From: Alectoria sarmentosa | Lineage: Eukaryota > Ascomycota > Lecanoromycetes > Lecanorales > Parmeliaceae | Assembly (NCBI GenBank): GCA_009733775.1 | Contig: WOGZ01000206.1 | Span: 1 to 62,599 of the forward strand | Reading direction: 5' to 3' | Length of the DNA: 62,599 nucleotides | Part shown: positions 34,326 to 46,624 of the stretch, piece by piece | Layout of the letters: each line of letters begins with the position of its first letter | Numbering within the stretch: the stretch's first letter is position 1 | Translations under genes and position numbers: made by a program | The notes under the pieces: generated by a model | Told to the model about the DNA's origin: nothing | Databases searched by the model: none | Seen by the model: the letters and a program-made list of their open reading frames with translations, nothing else

Positions 34326-34700
34326 GCGCGAATGGGCGTACGCAGGGAAGACGGGGATCGAGAAGGGCATCATTGGTACTCACTCTTCTAGGAGAGAGAG
34401 ACCATGCGCACGGGGAGGTGAAAGCATTGAAGGGGAAATGTGGGTACTGCTTGGTTTGATATCTCGCCCGCTCATTCACCCATCTTCCGGTTCAGACGTG
34501 ATTTATGATATCATCAATACATACCTACGTTTCCCCCATGGCGGCTGAACCCGTCGGACCGAGAGTCGTGCACTCCGTACTATACACCCACCCACCTACC
34601 TACTTTTCAGATATAGTCAAACAAACCAATTGCGGATGGTTTGGTCATGCTTTGAATCGACTTGGGCTCTGTTGGCATGGCAAGGTTGTGGGAGGCACGT

Positions 34701-34730
34701 GGTTGGTTGGTTGGTTGGTTGGTTGGTTGG
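34701..34730. repeat. (GGTT)n microsatellite
   Basis: Thirty bases of uninterrupted GGTT units. No function visible. Confidence 0.9.
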
Positions 34731-36100
34731 GTCTGTTGAATGATTGAGATGAATTGGTACTTTCGACGACGACGCGGTTTGATGAGATTGATTTACTTGC
34801 TTGCTTGCTTTATAAATCTTTCGTAACAAAATTAAAGATGGCTTGTTTGTTCGAATGGTTCCGAGCGTTGGTTCACTCTACTCTACTTAGAGTTCTGTGC
34901 AGTATATCTGCGATGGGTTTTTCTGGGCTGTCGATTTGGATGATGATGATGATGTGGGTATATGGGTATATACACCTCGAGCACCGCATCGCACCGCACC
35001 GCACCATCGTTCCACTCCCCTGACTTCCTACTAATCAACCAAACCAAACCAAACCGCCACAATCATACATACCTAGCTCCACCATCCATCCCACCACCCA
35101 CACCGACGTCCGACGCAAAGGGCGCAACTTTCACCGCGCTGATCACGCTTGCGGAACCCGCCCAATATCCCAGTTGCGGGGCATCAATACGGCTGCGGGG
35201 AAGACACTCGCTTACTTACTCATTCTACGACCAAAACGGCCTCCGCTCTCGCATAGGAGATGGCATTGGATGCTTTCAACGGCAGAGGTAGTGCCTACAT
35301 TGGTATTTGTCGCGGCTGGGCGGGAAAGTGCGCCGATTGGAACCGGATGGGGAAGCTGTCTGTTGATTTTGAGTAATGATGGTTGATTGGGCACCGGGGG
35401 TTTGTTCTTGAGGCGGACGGGATGGGGATGTGGGATTCTTGCATTTCATAGAGGGAGGGGGTAGGAGGGGATGAATTGGGCTTGGGGAGGGGGGGTCAAG
35501 CGGTGGGTGCGGAGGAGTGTTGGATGCGTGTTCACGCCGACATCCACGGAGCAAGGTTCGGAGATTCTGTGCAGTGGGCTGAGGGTTGAGTGATGCGAGA
35601 AAGCGTGATGGGAGTTGGGTGGGCGGGTGGATATATATGGCGCGAGGATGAATGCTGGGGGCGCCCTCGCAACTTCGCCGCCTGTGCCCCTAGAATCGGT
35701 CCCACTGTTCCCTACAGTTCGAATTTCACATTCAGTGGGTGTTTTCCGAGCGTCGAGACTACTGATCCCTTAATATGCTAGCTTGATATTCAAGGACTGG
35801 GTTTTATTGCGGTAGGAGGGACTTAGGGGAAGCGTAGGTCTCTCCTGCTCTTGCTGTAGTTGAGAATGTCACGCAACATCTCCTTGAGAGGCGGGATATC
35901 GATTTTGGTACTTGGGGATTGAGATATACTGCGATGGCCGAAGGAGTTTCATGGACGACTAGACGTGGGATTGGATTCTGGTGAGTAAACGTGTAGTCTC
36001 ACCCTAGCTGAATTTTTGATTATAGGTTGGAGTTGTTAAACAAAGACACCGCCACAGAAATCGCATTTTAAACAGGTGGAATATTCTTCTCAGCTTCGTC

Positions 36101-37960
36101 TTATGGTGACGGACTAGAACTCAACGGTCTCCTTTCTTCGTGACCCAAAATCGCCCAAGCCGCTTTGTCTTCTTCTTCAGTCCGCGTCGGGAAAGGGAAC
36201 GATAGACATAGAATATAATACGCAGACCTATGTCTCCTAGTGAGTCCTGGCGTCAATAGAATAGAGCTGGAAAGTCGAAACTCACCCAGAGAAGACAAGC
36301 CCTTCGAGCCAACCTAGAGAGGTGAAATCCACATAGTTGCGCGACACTCCCTTGATCATCGGATTTATTTGATAGGCGAGACCTGGGAGTTGTGGGACCA
36401 TGCCGACCGTGAACGCTGCCACTGCTCGCACGTTGATCCCTGATGTGTACCAGTAGAGGCCGGTGGGTTTGTAAAGCTGATAGACGTTTAGTCCACTGGA
36501 TCTTCTCACAAGGAAGAAGTCGGATAGGAGGACTGTGCCAAGACATTAGAAATTACCGAATGGGAAAGAACATTCGACTTACCACCCGCGACAGGCCCAA
36601 GAAATGGTGCAGAGTATCCGTTGAGGAATGCCAGGAAGCTTTCAGCACTCGCCTCGATTTTCCAAGGGCAGATGACAAAGCCGAGGATTGCGCAGAGAAA
36701 TTGACCTCGTCTCAGGTTCATGTACTTTGGGAAAAGCGCCATGGTGTCGTTGGCAAAAGGCACTGAATTCCCGGCAACATTCGTCCCAATCATAGCGAAA
36801 ACAAAGAGAAGACCGACAAAGAATTTCGCAGCTCGGTTGTCCCACATGAGAACAATCACGATGGGGTTCCACTGGATTTGGCCATATATGACTTGCGATG
36901 AGGCTGCCATTACGACGCCGAGCAAGTAGATGAGTGTCATGCACACTGGGAGACAGACGGCTTGAGCAATGGTGGCAGTCCGCGGATTACGAGCGTAGCG
37001 CGTCAGGTCAGGAATGTTGATAGCAAACGTTGAGCTGGCAGAAATAGCAGTTGTGATGGCGTAGCAAAAAGCATACCCCAGAGACATTCCGTTCTCGATC
37101 TTATTTGGTATTCGAAGCAAAGGGCCGAATCCATGCGAAGCAGTCACTGCCCATGTGAACAGACAGATCCCGAAAATTGGCATGATGATTATTTTTATCA
37201 GAAAGATCCAGCGTAGTGCGGGCATACTGAGGAACAAAAATGGGAGAGAGGCAAGCCAGAAGATTGAGAAGCTAAGAAGTTCAGCGGCAGTAATATCTGC
37301 GCTTGCTGGTAAAGCATCTGCGTGCCAATTGGCGAAGGACGGCCATATGGCTTCAATCATGGCTTGAACTGCGAGACTGCCTAGGTAGGCCTGGATGCCA
37401 TACCATATGGGAGCCACGACTGCCCGTATGATGATGGGAAGGTATGAGCCTCGAAGGCCGAAGGACCTAGGATCACAATCAGTCATGGCTGGAGATATTC
37501 AAGGAATGTCATACGCTCTCGAGATGACGGGAAAATTGATCGAGAACTGGAATTTGCCGTATGTTAGCCCACTGTAGGCTCAAGGCTGGAAGCATGACCA
37601 TTGTGAATCCAACCCTTGTCAGGAAAAGGACACAGGGTTGATCGATACCTTGGAGCCGATATAACCAGTACCGCAACATGCCATCATAACCAAAATGTTG
37701 CCTATCAAGAAAGCTATCAAGGCTATTCCAGGGTTGAGACCTAACGCGACGCTCGCAGATGCAGTCTGGATTTGAGAAGCCGAAAAGCCTTCAGCAATCC
37801 AGAAGCCTCCAACATGGTACCACTCCCATTTTTTCTGATGTCTTGGTACTGGATCTAAGTCGGGATTACTCCAGCGGGAGGCTTGGCCTTCGGCTGTGAA
37901 AGAGCCAGAGGCGGAGTGGAGGACCAGACGTCGACGGTGGAAAGACTTGAAGCTGTCCAT
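36101..37960 (-). CDS. NCS1-family nucleobase/allantoin permease
   Basis: Five exons on the minus strand: 37960-37649, 37546-37515, 37466-36583, 36532-36286 and 36227-36101, 533 residues; introns are 102, 48, 50 and 58 bases, all phase-consistent. Exon 2 is only 32 bases (FSINFPVISRA). NCS1 permeases import uracil, allantoin, cytosine, purines or thiamine-type compounds with protons across the plasma membrane. Signature segments: NPDLDPVPRHQKKW then GFWIAEGFSASQIQTASASVALGL in helix 1, RASFGLRGSYLP, WYGIQAYLG, the long TM series ending FAINIPDLTRYARNP, then GTNVAGNSVPFANDTMALFPKYMNLRRGQ, NGYSAPFLGPVAG-VLLSDFFLVRR and a cytoplasmic EEEDKAAW tail. An ATG 13 codons upstream is also in frame. For exon 5 an acceptor nine bases earlier is possible. 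Substrate cannot be told from this reading. Confidence 0.9.
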
Positions 37961-40698
37961 ATATTTGTTGCGATGACAAATTTTAAGGAGGAAATACACA
38001 GCGAGGATTGTAGAGAGATATCAACAAAGAAAGATGAATCGATATTGATATCATTCACCCGTATCTTCCAGCACCGCAATGTTATGCAGAATATGCAACT
38101 AAAGAAGCGCATATGCTTGATGATCTCATGTTGAGCCGTGGCCTCTGCGCCAACAGCAAATTAACCAATGACTTTGCATTCAATGCTACAAGCTAAGCTC
38201 AAGTACATAGTGGGAATGAAGCGTTAGGAAGGCTCATTTTTCCAAGAGCCTCAGAATTACTGCAGCGAGCAGGCCCGGCAGGATTGACGACAGCGGCGCG
38301 GGATGAGCAAAAGGTAGCAAGCGGGGAAATTGGGGGCATGCACGAGGGGAAGCTGAGCGAGTTTAATGCCTACGTCATCAAGCCGACAAGGAAGGTGGTC
38401 GGCCTTGTCAGTGGATAGATAAAAAGAAAGAGAAAAAGCTGAGACGAGATGAGATGATTGTTGTAGAAGGTGGGCGTGACTTTGCAGACCGACCAGCTTG
38501 CTAAAGAGATTGCCATCCTGTAGGGCTGAAAATGCTTGGCGAAGACTTGGCTGACAAGTTGTCCTTCATCATGGTGCATCCTTCATCCTTCGTGCAATTG
38601 CCATTTTTCCACGGAAGACTCACCATCTCAGCACCATGAAAATCTCAACATCAAAAGCCCCTTTGGAGTGCTGCTCCTGTGAGACTTTAGCAACCCCTAA
38701 AAAGTTGAGATGCTGATGTGGGAGCGGAGATGCTCAGATCGAAAAACGGTGCCTGGTGCTGGATGTCCAAGTCTGGAAACGCCTGCAACGAATTGAATTT
38801 GTCCCATGATTCGTATAATGAGGTCGAAAGATGCAATCGACGCAACCCGAAGCCCGATGCTTTAAAATGTCCCTTCTCAATCTTTTCAATTCAATGCCTC
38901 GAGGCAAGTGGCGACGACGTTAGCCTTTTAGCAATTAATTTTACTTACAGATTTTGCCTACTTGTTCTTCGTATATTGAGTTTGAAGAGTAACAACCGGA
39001 TTTTCTAGAGCACTCTCCTACTAGCTGCACTTGTTCGATATATAATCGATATTGACTATGTGGAAAAGTCTCGACACTAGTGAAGGCAGTCTTGACGGTG
39101 GGTTGGTTTCTAGGATCTAGCTCCGCAACCCTTCATCGAATCTCCAGACGGGCTTGGTAAGGGAACGCTATATCATCATCTATATCATCCGAAATCTTGT
39201 CCACATCAAACGGACCAACACTTTCTAACAAGCTGACCATTTTCTCCCAAAATTGGTGATCCTATTCTGCCGCTGAAACGAGTAATCCCAATATGCTTCT
39301 CAAATTCGCATTTGACAGCGATTTGGTGGCGATTTGGTGGAGTCGCAATTTGATAGCGATTGAATGTATGCGATGGCGGCATGGTTGCGATTTGGTGTGA
39401 GCTTGGCATGGAGATAGATGATATGTGAATTGGGTTGGAATTGGCAACGCTATGATCAACAGCAAAGAGGGGTTGGTTCACGATTACATCAGCTTTAAAT
39501 TTTCTTTCCCTCTCTAGAAAACTGAGTAGGAATTTTTTTTCTCTTTTCTTTCCAGCGCCCTTCTCGATGCAGCTCGATGCAGTAGTAACTAACAATTGCA
39601 GCTAACATTGAAACCAGCTGTTCTTTCAAAAGGTCTCTCTCTCTCTCTCTCTCTCGCGGGAGCTCGTTCTCTCTTTCTGCCTGTTGGTCCGGTGTGGTTG
39701 TTGTTGTTGTTGTTGTCATGTACATACATACATGGGTCAAAGTACCCGCCCGACTCCCATGGATGGATGGGTGATAGGGGCTATCTATGAGGAGTATGTG
39801 TGCTTCCATCTGGTGCCGTCTCGTTTACCTATCTCGTGGGGCGAAAAGCCTATCAATGGTATGTAAGATTGGATGGAAGGATGATAGGGCTTTTTATGAA
39901 TAGAAAACGGTTTTATTTTTCATAGGCAGCATGAAAATCGAATGTTTTTTTTTTTTTTTTTTGAGTATCTTCTTTTTTGTTTTCTTTGGTGATAGATCAT
40001 ATTTCGTCGTTTTCGTTTTAATTTTTGCCTTGATATAAGCGCATTTACATATGTATAAAACATCACGTCTCGATAGTCGCAATTAACAAAGACTTTCTTC
40101 GTGTTGGGTTTGGCGGAAGGCATAATAATGCATGGTCACGATTCTGATAAATGGGAGGGGATATAGGTATGAAAGATAAGAACAAGTAATGAGAACGGCA
40201 GCAGCGAGGTTTATGTATACAGAAAAACTCAATTATAAGGTCTTTTCCAAGCGCAAAGAGAGAGATCGGATAATCCGAAGGAAACATGATCAATTGCGTA
40301 TAACATCAAACAGTGCAGCATCGATACATACTACATTAGTGTGACGACGAGATGAGATCTATAAGCGAAAACGTGGGTTTCGTGGGCGGCACGGTTTTCC
40401 ATGGGAAGGTGTATGCGATTGGCGCACATTTTTCCATGAGACAGGCAATATGGAGTAGATAAGTGTACTTCCCATGGACAGACGTATGTATCATCCATGG
40501 AGCACACATATCGTCCATGGGGAAGCATGGCCCACGTATGACATGCCACATAGTGCCTCCCAGGAAATCATCCCGTAGGAAAGCCGCTCTCGAGATCACG
40601 CTCAACGCGATCAGTACCCTTATAAACTGGGACGCCATCATAGGGGATGATTAATGCACCATCATAACAACCTATCTCCTTGCGAGAACGAGGAGACC
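37961..40698. other. 2.7-kb gene-free region
   Basis: No gene supported. Holds (CT)n at 39634-39654, (GTT)n near 39695-39716, a 19-base T run near 39944-39962 and several CCATGG sites between 40395 and 40525. Overlapping short frames on both strands are not convincing. Confidence 0.5.
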
Positions 40699-42051
40699 CT
40701 ACACATCACCGATCAGGCTCTCAGCGTCCCCCTCCCTGTAACGTGGCTTTTCCGTAATCTCAGTCACCATGACGCGATCCGCCTCTAATTTCGACCAGCC
40801 TCGCTTCTCGCGCTTTCCGTCGGCCTCCCTCCCGCCGTACCAGAACGAATCTTCTCTCGACGAGAAATCGCTCGAACGATGCTTCCCGGGCGACGAAGTC
40901 GGCATCTGACTCCCGTGCATGACGATGGGGATGCTGCCCGACGTGGGAGATTTGATCGTGTTTGTGCCGCGTTCGGACAGGGAGCCCTGGAGCTTGCGGA
41001 GGACGGGTTTGAGCACGGGCAGGCAGGCGCTGATGATGCCGAAGAGGGCTTCGAGAGAGGTCAGGAGCAGGATGCGGCAGTAGGTGTCTTGCGCGTGCAG
41101 GTCTGTGGGATCGCCGATGGTGGAGGTCACTTGGACGCGGTAGATTGTGATGGCACAGATCCTACGGCAATGAAAGCGTCAGCGTCTTTTGCTTGGAAAT
41201 TACGAGGAGCTGGGCCGTTTGAAGAGGCATACATGATGCCCATCCCAAACATGCAGCTCAAGGCCACCTTCCTCGTCGTTGCCATTTGCAATCCCCATAA
41301 GACCGGCATTGGTAAGACTACAACCACGACGTCCTGTAGCAGGTTCAAAATAGCGATGGACATGTCGAGCATTTTCTGATCTCCACAAGAGCCGTCGATC
41401 AGATTTGGTGCCCATCTGTACGTTATTGGCCGACAGATGAGGCAATTCGCGATGACGGCGCTCGCACCAAAGAGGAGATTCACCGCCAGCGCGGTATAAC
41501 AAGCGATGAAGAACGGGCGGGTGGGAAAGATCTGGATATAAAGGACCATGATCGCGGCGCGAATTGTGGTCACGGCGGTTATCCAGAAAATTGGGGACAG
41601 AAACAGAAGCTGTTGTACACATATCAGGTTCGGTCATCTTCGAACAGAGACACCTTACCTGAAGGCCCAGCACTTTGGATACGGTGCCCATCCTTCGCTG
41701 AATTGGGAAACAGCAACCTGAAGATTGTCATTGAACATGCTCAGTCCAGAGGGTTATTGTCTCGTCTAAGAGATTTACCATAAATATTGACACCACCCTC
41801 GGCCAGTGCGAATATCTGTCGTTATTCATCATCAGCGAATGAGGCTCGGCGCGTGATAATCTCGGGATGCTCACCAGACCAAGCGCTGTCAAGTAATCAT
41901 GGAGTGCAAATCCTTGCTTTTGGATCTTCCGTGCCCAAAATCTGAGTATAACAGCTGTGATGGCGAAGCCGGAGAACACTACAATGAGGACGAAGTGTGC
42001 GACATGATATTGCATGTACTCGGGTTCGTAACCCGACGTTGTGGTGCTCAT
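40699..42051 (-). CDS. PTH11/rhodopsin-like seven-helix integral membrane protein
   Basis: Five exons on the minus strand: 42051-41875, 41815-41779, 41717-41659, 41609-41233 and 41161-40699, 370 residues; introns of 59, 61, 49 and 71 bases are phase-consistent. Helix 1 is HFVLIVVFSGFAITAVILRFWARK, followed by the HDYLTALGL block equivalent to the family's DDxx motif, EGGVNIYG, FWITAVTTIRAAIMVLYIQIFPTRPFF, a Cys loop (ANCLICRPITYRW...GSCGD), LLQDVVVVVLPMPVLWGLQM, KVALSCMFGMGIM, and a last helix LEALFGIISACLPVLKPVL. A long Ser- and charge-rich cytoplasmic tail of over 90 residues could carry phosphorylation sites. Same family as the gene at 4416 but clearly divergent. Ligand unknown. An ATG ten codons upstream is an alternative start. 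Confidence 0.85.
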
Positions 42052-44121
42052 AGCTCGTTGTCCTGTAGCTTTTACCACCAAGGAAGTCGAAGCGAGGGTA
42101 GTTCAAAGCCGTTGTCTCAGGACAGGACAGTCAAGATGGATGTGTGGTGACTCAACAGATCGTACTGGACGACAAAATGAAGCCGGGCAGAAGATTTAGA
42201 AAGACGTAAAGGGAGAAGGAATAGCTCGAGGTATGGGGAGTTGAATATCAACAAAAAGACAGTCAAGGAGATCTGGGGGTAGCAAACAGGACTGGCATAG
42301 CCAAGACCATATAATAAAGATCAGAACATGTGGAAGAGCGGAACATAAGCGGTCAATTGTGGGGGAGAATGCGGGATACTAAGTCTTCGATCCCGAACCA
42401 TATTTGGATCGAGAATGCCATTGAGGCATTTGATTCAGCTATGAGCTGATCTCCCGGCTTACGGCGCATGCTGTTGGGTTTCAAGCTTTTTTAAGCCCCC
42501 AAGCCCCACAGAGGAAGGATACAGCAAAATGTGACCTTTGCATATCTCCGTATATGAAATGAGCAATGCTCGATAAGCAGGCGCTTGTTCGCATGTGCTC
42601 CGTCTCCAAGTGAGTTGCGCAGAGAGGCACGATCGAAACACACAGTGTTTGCGAAACGGTGCGCAGAGTGTTGGCTCTGTTGCAGCAGCGTCTAATCCAG
42701 ACATACTGAGGTAGTATCATGAGTGTTGACAGGAGCTCCTTGGCTGATATGGTGGGAAAGAATGACAAATGCGGAGTGATTGATGCATATGATGTAACCT
42801 GGATTTAAAATCGCACGTCGCGAGGCATCACCCACATAGGTAGCTGCAGAATCCTGCGAATCATCCCCTAGTTCCATTAGGGCAGGTGGGAGGCAATTCA
42901 CCGACGCTTTGGGATTTATTTATAGCACCAGCTGCATCATAGGGAACGGTGTGGTCTCCATCGCAAACATTTCCACAGCAGTAGAATCAATTTGTCAAAG
43001 ACGTCCGTCAATCGAATTTCATCCCACTTTCGCAGGATCCGATTGGCTGCTCTATAATGTGCATGCAGCTACCGCACCCTCCAAACGAACAATTTTTAAT
43101 CATATACCTGGCAGGACGTTGAAATGCACCGACAAGTTCGTTACGCTTCTCTGTGCGTCTGGCTCTTGACTTCACACCACCTTCGGTTCTGCATCCGCGA
43201 TACGTTGTCAACACGGCTTTGACCAATGACAGAAATGACAGCGGACCTCCAAACTTGGCAGCCACCTTGTGGCCTTGAGATCTACGCTGTGCTGGTCGGG
43301 GCCACGGTAATCGCAAGAGCATCGATGGCCTTGGCCCTTGGGGTCCTTGAGATTTGTGGATTGTGATGCGAGACGTCTCCTGAGATGCAGAGGAGCAAAA
43401 TAAAATTCATAACAACTTGGAGCTTTGTGAAGAAGAATCTGTATGAACAGGGGTAAAGGATCCCAGGGACAGGAAGTCTTGAAGGTGTGTGCTCTATAGT
43501 CACATCTCTGAGTAGAGTGATGGTGGTTCTCCACTTATCTCAATGGCATTGTTTGATCACCCAGGGAGGTCTCAGACCCTGGCACCATAATCCACAAAGA
43601 CAGCAGTTCCGCAGATGCGGTTCAACTTTCCTAGAAACCAGCATAGCAAGAGTCCGAGGATGGAAGAAAGACTTGTTGCAAAGCGGACTCGAACCTCCTG
43701 ACTGGCTCGCATTCTGTTATCAATTTACCCGCGAGATTTATTCCCCTTGTTGGATCGGCAGAACCGTGTGAGTGAAGTACCCGGCAGCAAGACGGGCTCT
43801 AAATTGGCCCGTATGCTGGACTTTTTGAAACACAGTGTGCTCTTCACGAAGATAATGACCTAAGGTTCCTCTCTGGCATCTTCTTGTCAAAGGCGTGGGG
43901 TTCGTCAGCACCCTGATTTGTAATTTCTCTGACTAACTTTCCAGCGGCACATGACCAGAAACACGCTGCTGAAGCAGAGCTGCTCATATTAGGAAGCGTC
44001 GACTGAAAGTGCCAAAGTCTTAGATGCGGACACAGAATGCGTAGTTGACGCTACTTTAACCGATGATGCCACTACTATTCTTAAACTCGAAAACTGTTGG
44101 AAATCTTAGACAGTAAGCATC
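42052..44121. other. 2.1-kb region without supported genes
   Basis: Several overlapping frames of 70-108 codons on both strands (42459-42901, 43008-43534), none with recognisable domains or consistent splice structure. A tRNA B-box-like sequence at about 43680 was checked and rejected. Confidence 0.4.
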
Positions 44122-44620
44122 TCATTTGGTGCTACTCTGCCCATTCCTCACAAGATCCCGAACAAGCCACTGCCAGTACGTGACGAGGGCAGAGAGGCAG
44201 AACACGATACTCACGACATTGACCGTGCGGAAACGGGAAGACCAAAGAAGACCACGGTAGCTGGAATATCGCGCGTCAACGTTTTCGACAATGTGGATAA
44301 TGAATATCGCGAGAGAGGAGAGGTCGAGGAGGATGAGAAGGATGATGGAGGGGGCTGGGTGGCCGGTAATTAGAGAACGATGAACGTGGTTATGAGCATC
44401 GTGGTTGGTTCCTGATCAGATTGTTTGGTGGCGATGACTGGAACCAACAAAGTTATAGTGCCTGGACTTGCGGATGTAGGATTCGCTCTCACCGTTTCAC
44501 AACTGAGAATGAAAAGCATTTGGGTCAAGATCCAAGATGTCGAGAGCACGACCCGAATGCTTGCTCGCACCTCGTGTGCTCCGCGGGGGTTGAAAAATGT
44601 GAAAGAGCGATGCACCGAGG
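44122..44620 (-). pseudogene. Fragmentary membrane-protein gene (uncertain)
   Basis: The minus strand reads HRSLITGHPAPSIILLILLD... into a second hydrophobic stretch (LSSLAIFIIHIVENV), then, across a plausible intron (GTGAGT donor near 44215, CAG acceptor near 44170), a short end with stop at 44122. Upstream, another frame (44615-44370) also carries a hydrophobic segment (VVLSTSWILTQMLFIL), but I could not join the two in phase. It may be a multi-exon membrane protein or a relic; family unknown. Confidence 0.3.
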
Positions 44621-45116
44621 CAGTAGGGAGGAAGATAGGATTTCTGGCTAAGAGGAAGAGAGACAGGTAGTAGCGCCACCCATTCTGGATTTAGTAGAGC
44701 GAGCTATTTCATCAATGTAGCTGTTCGAGGATTTGAAGGGTATGAGGAGGGATGTCAATCGAATTTGGAGATTCTAGGATAGGATTAGAAGAATAGATGG
44801 GGGTTCGGAAAGTTGATGAAATGGGTCTTTTGGGACTCCCTCCCAAGAGCGTGGAAGGAGCTGTTGGCATTGCTGTCGCGAGGCTCTATGCAGGATGATG
44901 AGTGCTCGTAGATAATAAAATAGAGAAGCCGTTGGATATTCAATGAAGGCTTGTTTGTCTTGGGGAAGGCTTTGCTTTTTTCGTCAACGTCATGCAGCAA
45001 CGGTATTATCTAGCTCATCGCTCTCGTAGCACGCAAGCTCCATCCTATTTCATATGTACGCTCCACACGCGCCCTCCACCATATCCCTTCCCATCTCCCT
45101 CCATCTCATTCCTTCC

Positions 45117-45430
45117 TCAAGTGAATTTCCCAACCTCGGAATTCACTTCCTTGTTGATAGAGCCGTCCGCCATACCTGGGACACCCTCTTCGCTTGCGAT
45201 CTTGTCGACGCCTGTTGGTAGCATATATGCGTCAGCGGATACTCTTTGTTTTTACACTAATGGAGCACGATGGACGCTGAAGATTATTTGGAATAAAGAT
45301 GTAGGAAGGAGGAGGGGGAAAGGGAGAGCATACCCTGGTCGATAGTCTTGTCCATGCCACTGGACTGGTTGTCTCCTCCGCCTCCACCGCCGGAGACGTC
45401 TTTCTCGGCGTCTTGTTCGAAGTTTTCCAT
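45117..45430 (-). CDS. Small conserved-looking hydrophilic protein, 63 residues
   Basis: Two exons, 45430-45334 and 45211-45117, with a 122-base intron (GTATGC...ACAG, phase 1). The product begins MENFEQDAEKDVS, has a run of six glycines, then DNQSSGMDKTIDQG-VDKIASEEGVPGMAD and ends EVNSEVGKFT. It is acidic, with no signal peptide or membrane helix. The Gly linker followed by a short amphipathic segment resembles small fungal stress-type or histone-chaperone-like proteins, but I do not recognise the family. It is too short to be judged by length; the clean splice junction and continuous sense across it are the evidence that it is real. Confidence 0.6.
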
Positions 45431-46219
45431 TGTGGGTGAGGGAAGGGGTGAGTTGTGGGTTTGAGTGGATGTGTTGGATTTGGGTGGGTGTGTAGTTTGT
45501 GTGAGTGGTTGTGGGATGGATTGGTTGGTGAGTGGTCGTGTGTGGGAGAATGAGTGAGGAGGTCGTGTGAGGTGAGTGTTTGGAATTGAGACAAATCAAG
45601 GAACGAGGGGTTGGCGGGGTCGGAGTGGTGACGATGGCCTTGGCAGGGGTCCAGGGGTCATTACTAGTACCGTACTGGCTTGGCGGCATCCTTGTCCTTG
45701 GCATCACCAGCATGACATGAAACATCCATTTCACCATCAATGAGCGTTGGAAATGAAGTACTTGAAACTTGTTGACCGTGAAATTAGCAAAATCAGTGGA
45801 ATGAATAAGCCCAAGTATAGCATGTCTCTCGTGGAACAAAACGAGAGCTATTATCGGGGTCATTACGGTATTTTAATACTGACAGAGAATTTTAATCTCG
45901 CAGTTCTCGGTTCGACGACTCGCATGAGAACGAGGAGCTGAATCACCCTATCGATCATGGAATTGCCAAAATCCTGCCAGGAGAGTGTCGTCGTGTTGGA
46001 TGTTAGCAACTCGAGGCAGAGTGTGCTTCAGGCAACCGTGGGCACGAACAGATCCTGCATGGTATTTGATTCATTGTGGTTGCTACTTGTCTCGTGGTTT
46101 GGCCACTGTTGTACATTTCCTCTGCCTCGTTTCCCCTCCCCCCCACACCTTTCTTCCCCTCTAAGACCCGTCCGCCTCCCACCAGGCCCTCAATCTAACC
46201 ATCTTTCTAGACCCGCCAT
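45431..46219. other. Intergenic, no gene seen
   Basis: Promoter side of the 63-residue gene. A 203-codon minus-strand frame (45252-45863) overlaps that gene in another frame and is a compositional shadow (Thr/Pro/His-rich). Confidence 0.4.
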
Positions 46220-46624
46220 CTAATCATCACCCCCACGCAACGTCTCGTCATCTCCGCCTTTGTCATCACGACCCGCCAGTGTCTTTGTATCCCAATATCC
46301 CCCCTCCCTTGACGCAAACTCACCTCCATGCCAGTCTATATTTTGTACCTCTTGGCCAAGCAAACTCAGTTCTGCCTCCCTGTACCACTTTTCAAGCGCT
46401 TGCCCGGTCCTCACCTCCATAATCTTGTACTCAAAGAACTGGCAATTCTGCTTTCTGGAAAAGTTGAGGATGCGGTAGAGGTGGACGGGATATTTTTCCG
46501 AGTTTCCGAAAGATTTGTTGACGCGGAGTTCTTCTTCGATGTAGACGTATGCGTTGATGACATAGCCGGACCCTCGTTGGGGGCCGCGAGGCTTTTTGTA
46601 ATGTTCCCAGGGCATGTTTTGCAT
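46220..46624 (-). CDS. Conserved-looking protein of unknown function, 134 residues or longer
   Basis: Frame with globular character: GYVINAYVYIEEELRVNKSF, YPVHLYRILNFSRKQNCQFFEYKIMEVRTGQALEKWYREAELSLLG, then a hydrophilic Gly/Asp-rich tail. Upstream the frame stays open (SQYDFPTHTFD) to a CTAG acceptor-like site near 46687, so a 5' exon is likely and the ATG at 46624 may be internal. No family recognised. Confidence 0.5.
   Translation of the reverse strand: MQNMPWEHYKKPRGPQRGSGYVINAYVYIEEELRVNKSFGNSEKYPVHLYRILNFSRKQNCQFFEYKIMEVRTGQALEKWYREAELSLLGQEVQNIDWHGGEFASREGGYWDTKTLAGRDDKGGDDETLRGGDD

Larger units (their letters stand above)
33408..36100. other. 2.7-kb gene-free region rich in simple repeats
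   Basis: No supported gene. Contains (GGTTA)5 at 34301-34325, (GGTT)n at 34701-34730, a CGCAC-type run near 34985-35005 and long pyrimidine- or purine-rich tracts (35390-35500). Short frames are compositional artefacts. Confidence 0.5.

Noticed and set aside
40336..40641. 101-codon minus frame with a hydrophobic start resembling a secreted small protein
   Set aside because: Composition is driven by repeated CCATGG-type motifs; no cysteine pattern or conserved domain, so an effector call is not supported.
43660..43720. tRNA B-box-like sequence on the minus strand (GGTTCGAGTCC)
   Set aside because: The T-stem has a mismatch, no A-box lies at the right distance and no acceptor stem pairs.
45252..45863. 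203-codon minus-strand frame
   Set aside because: Thr/Pro/His-rich, overlaps the spliced 63-residue gene in another frame, no motif.
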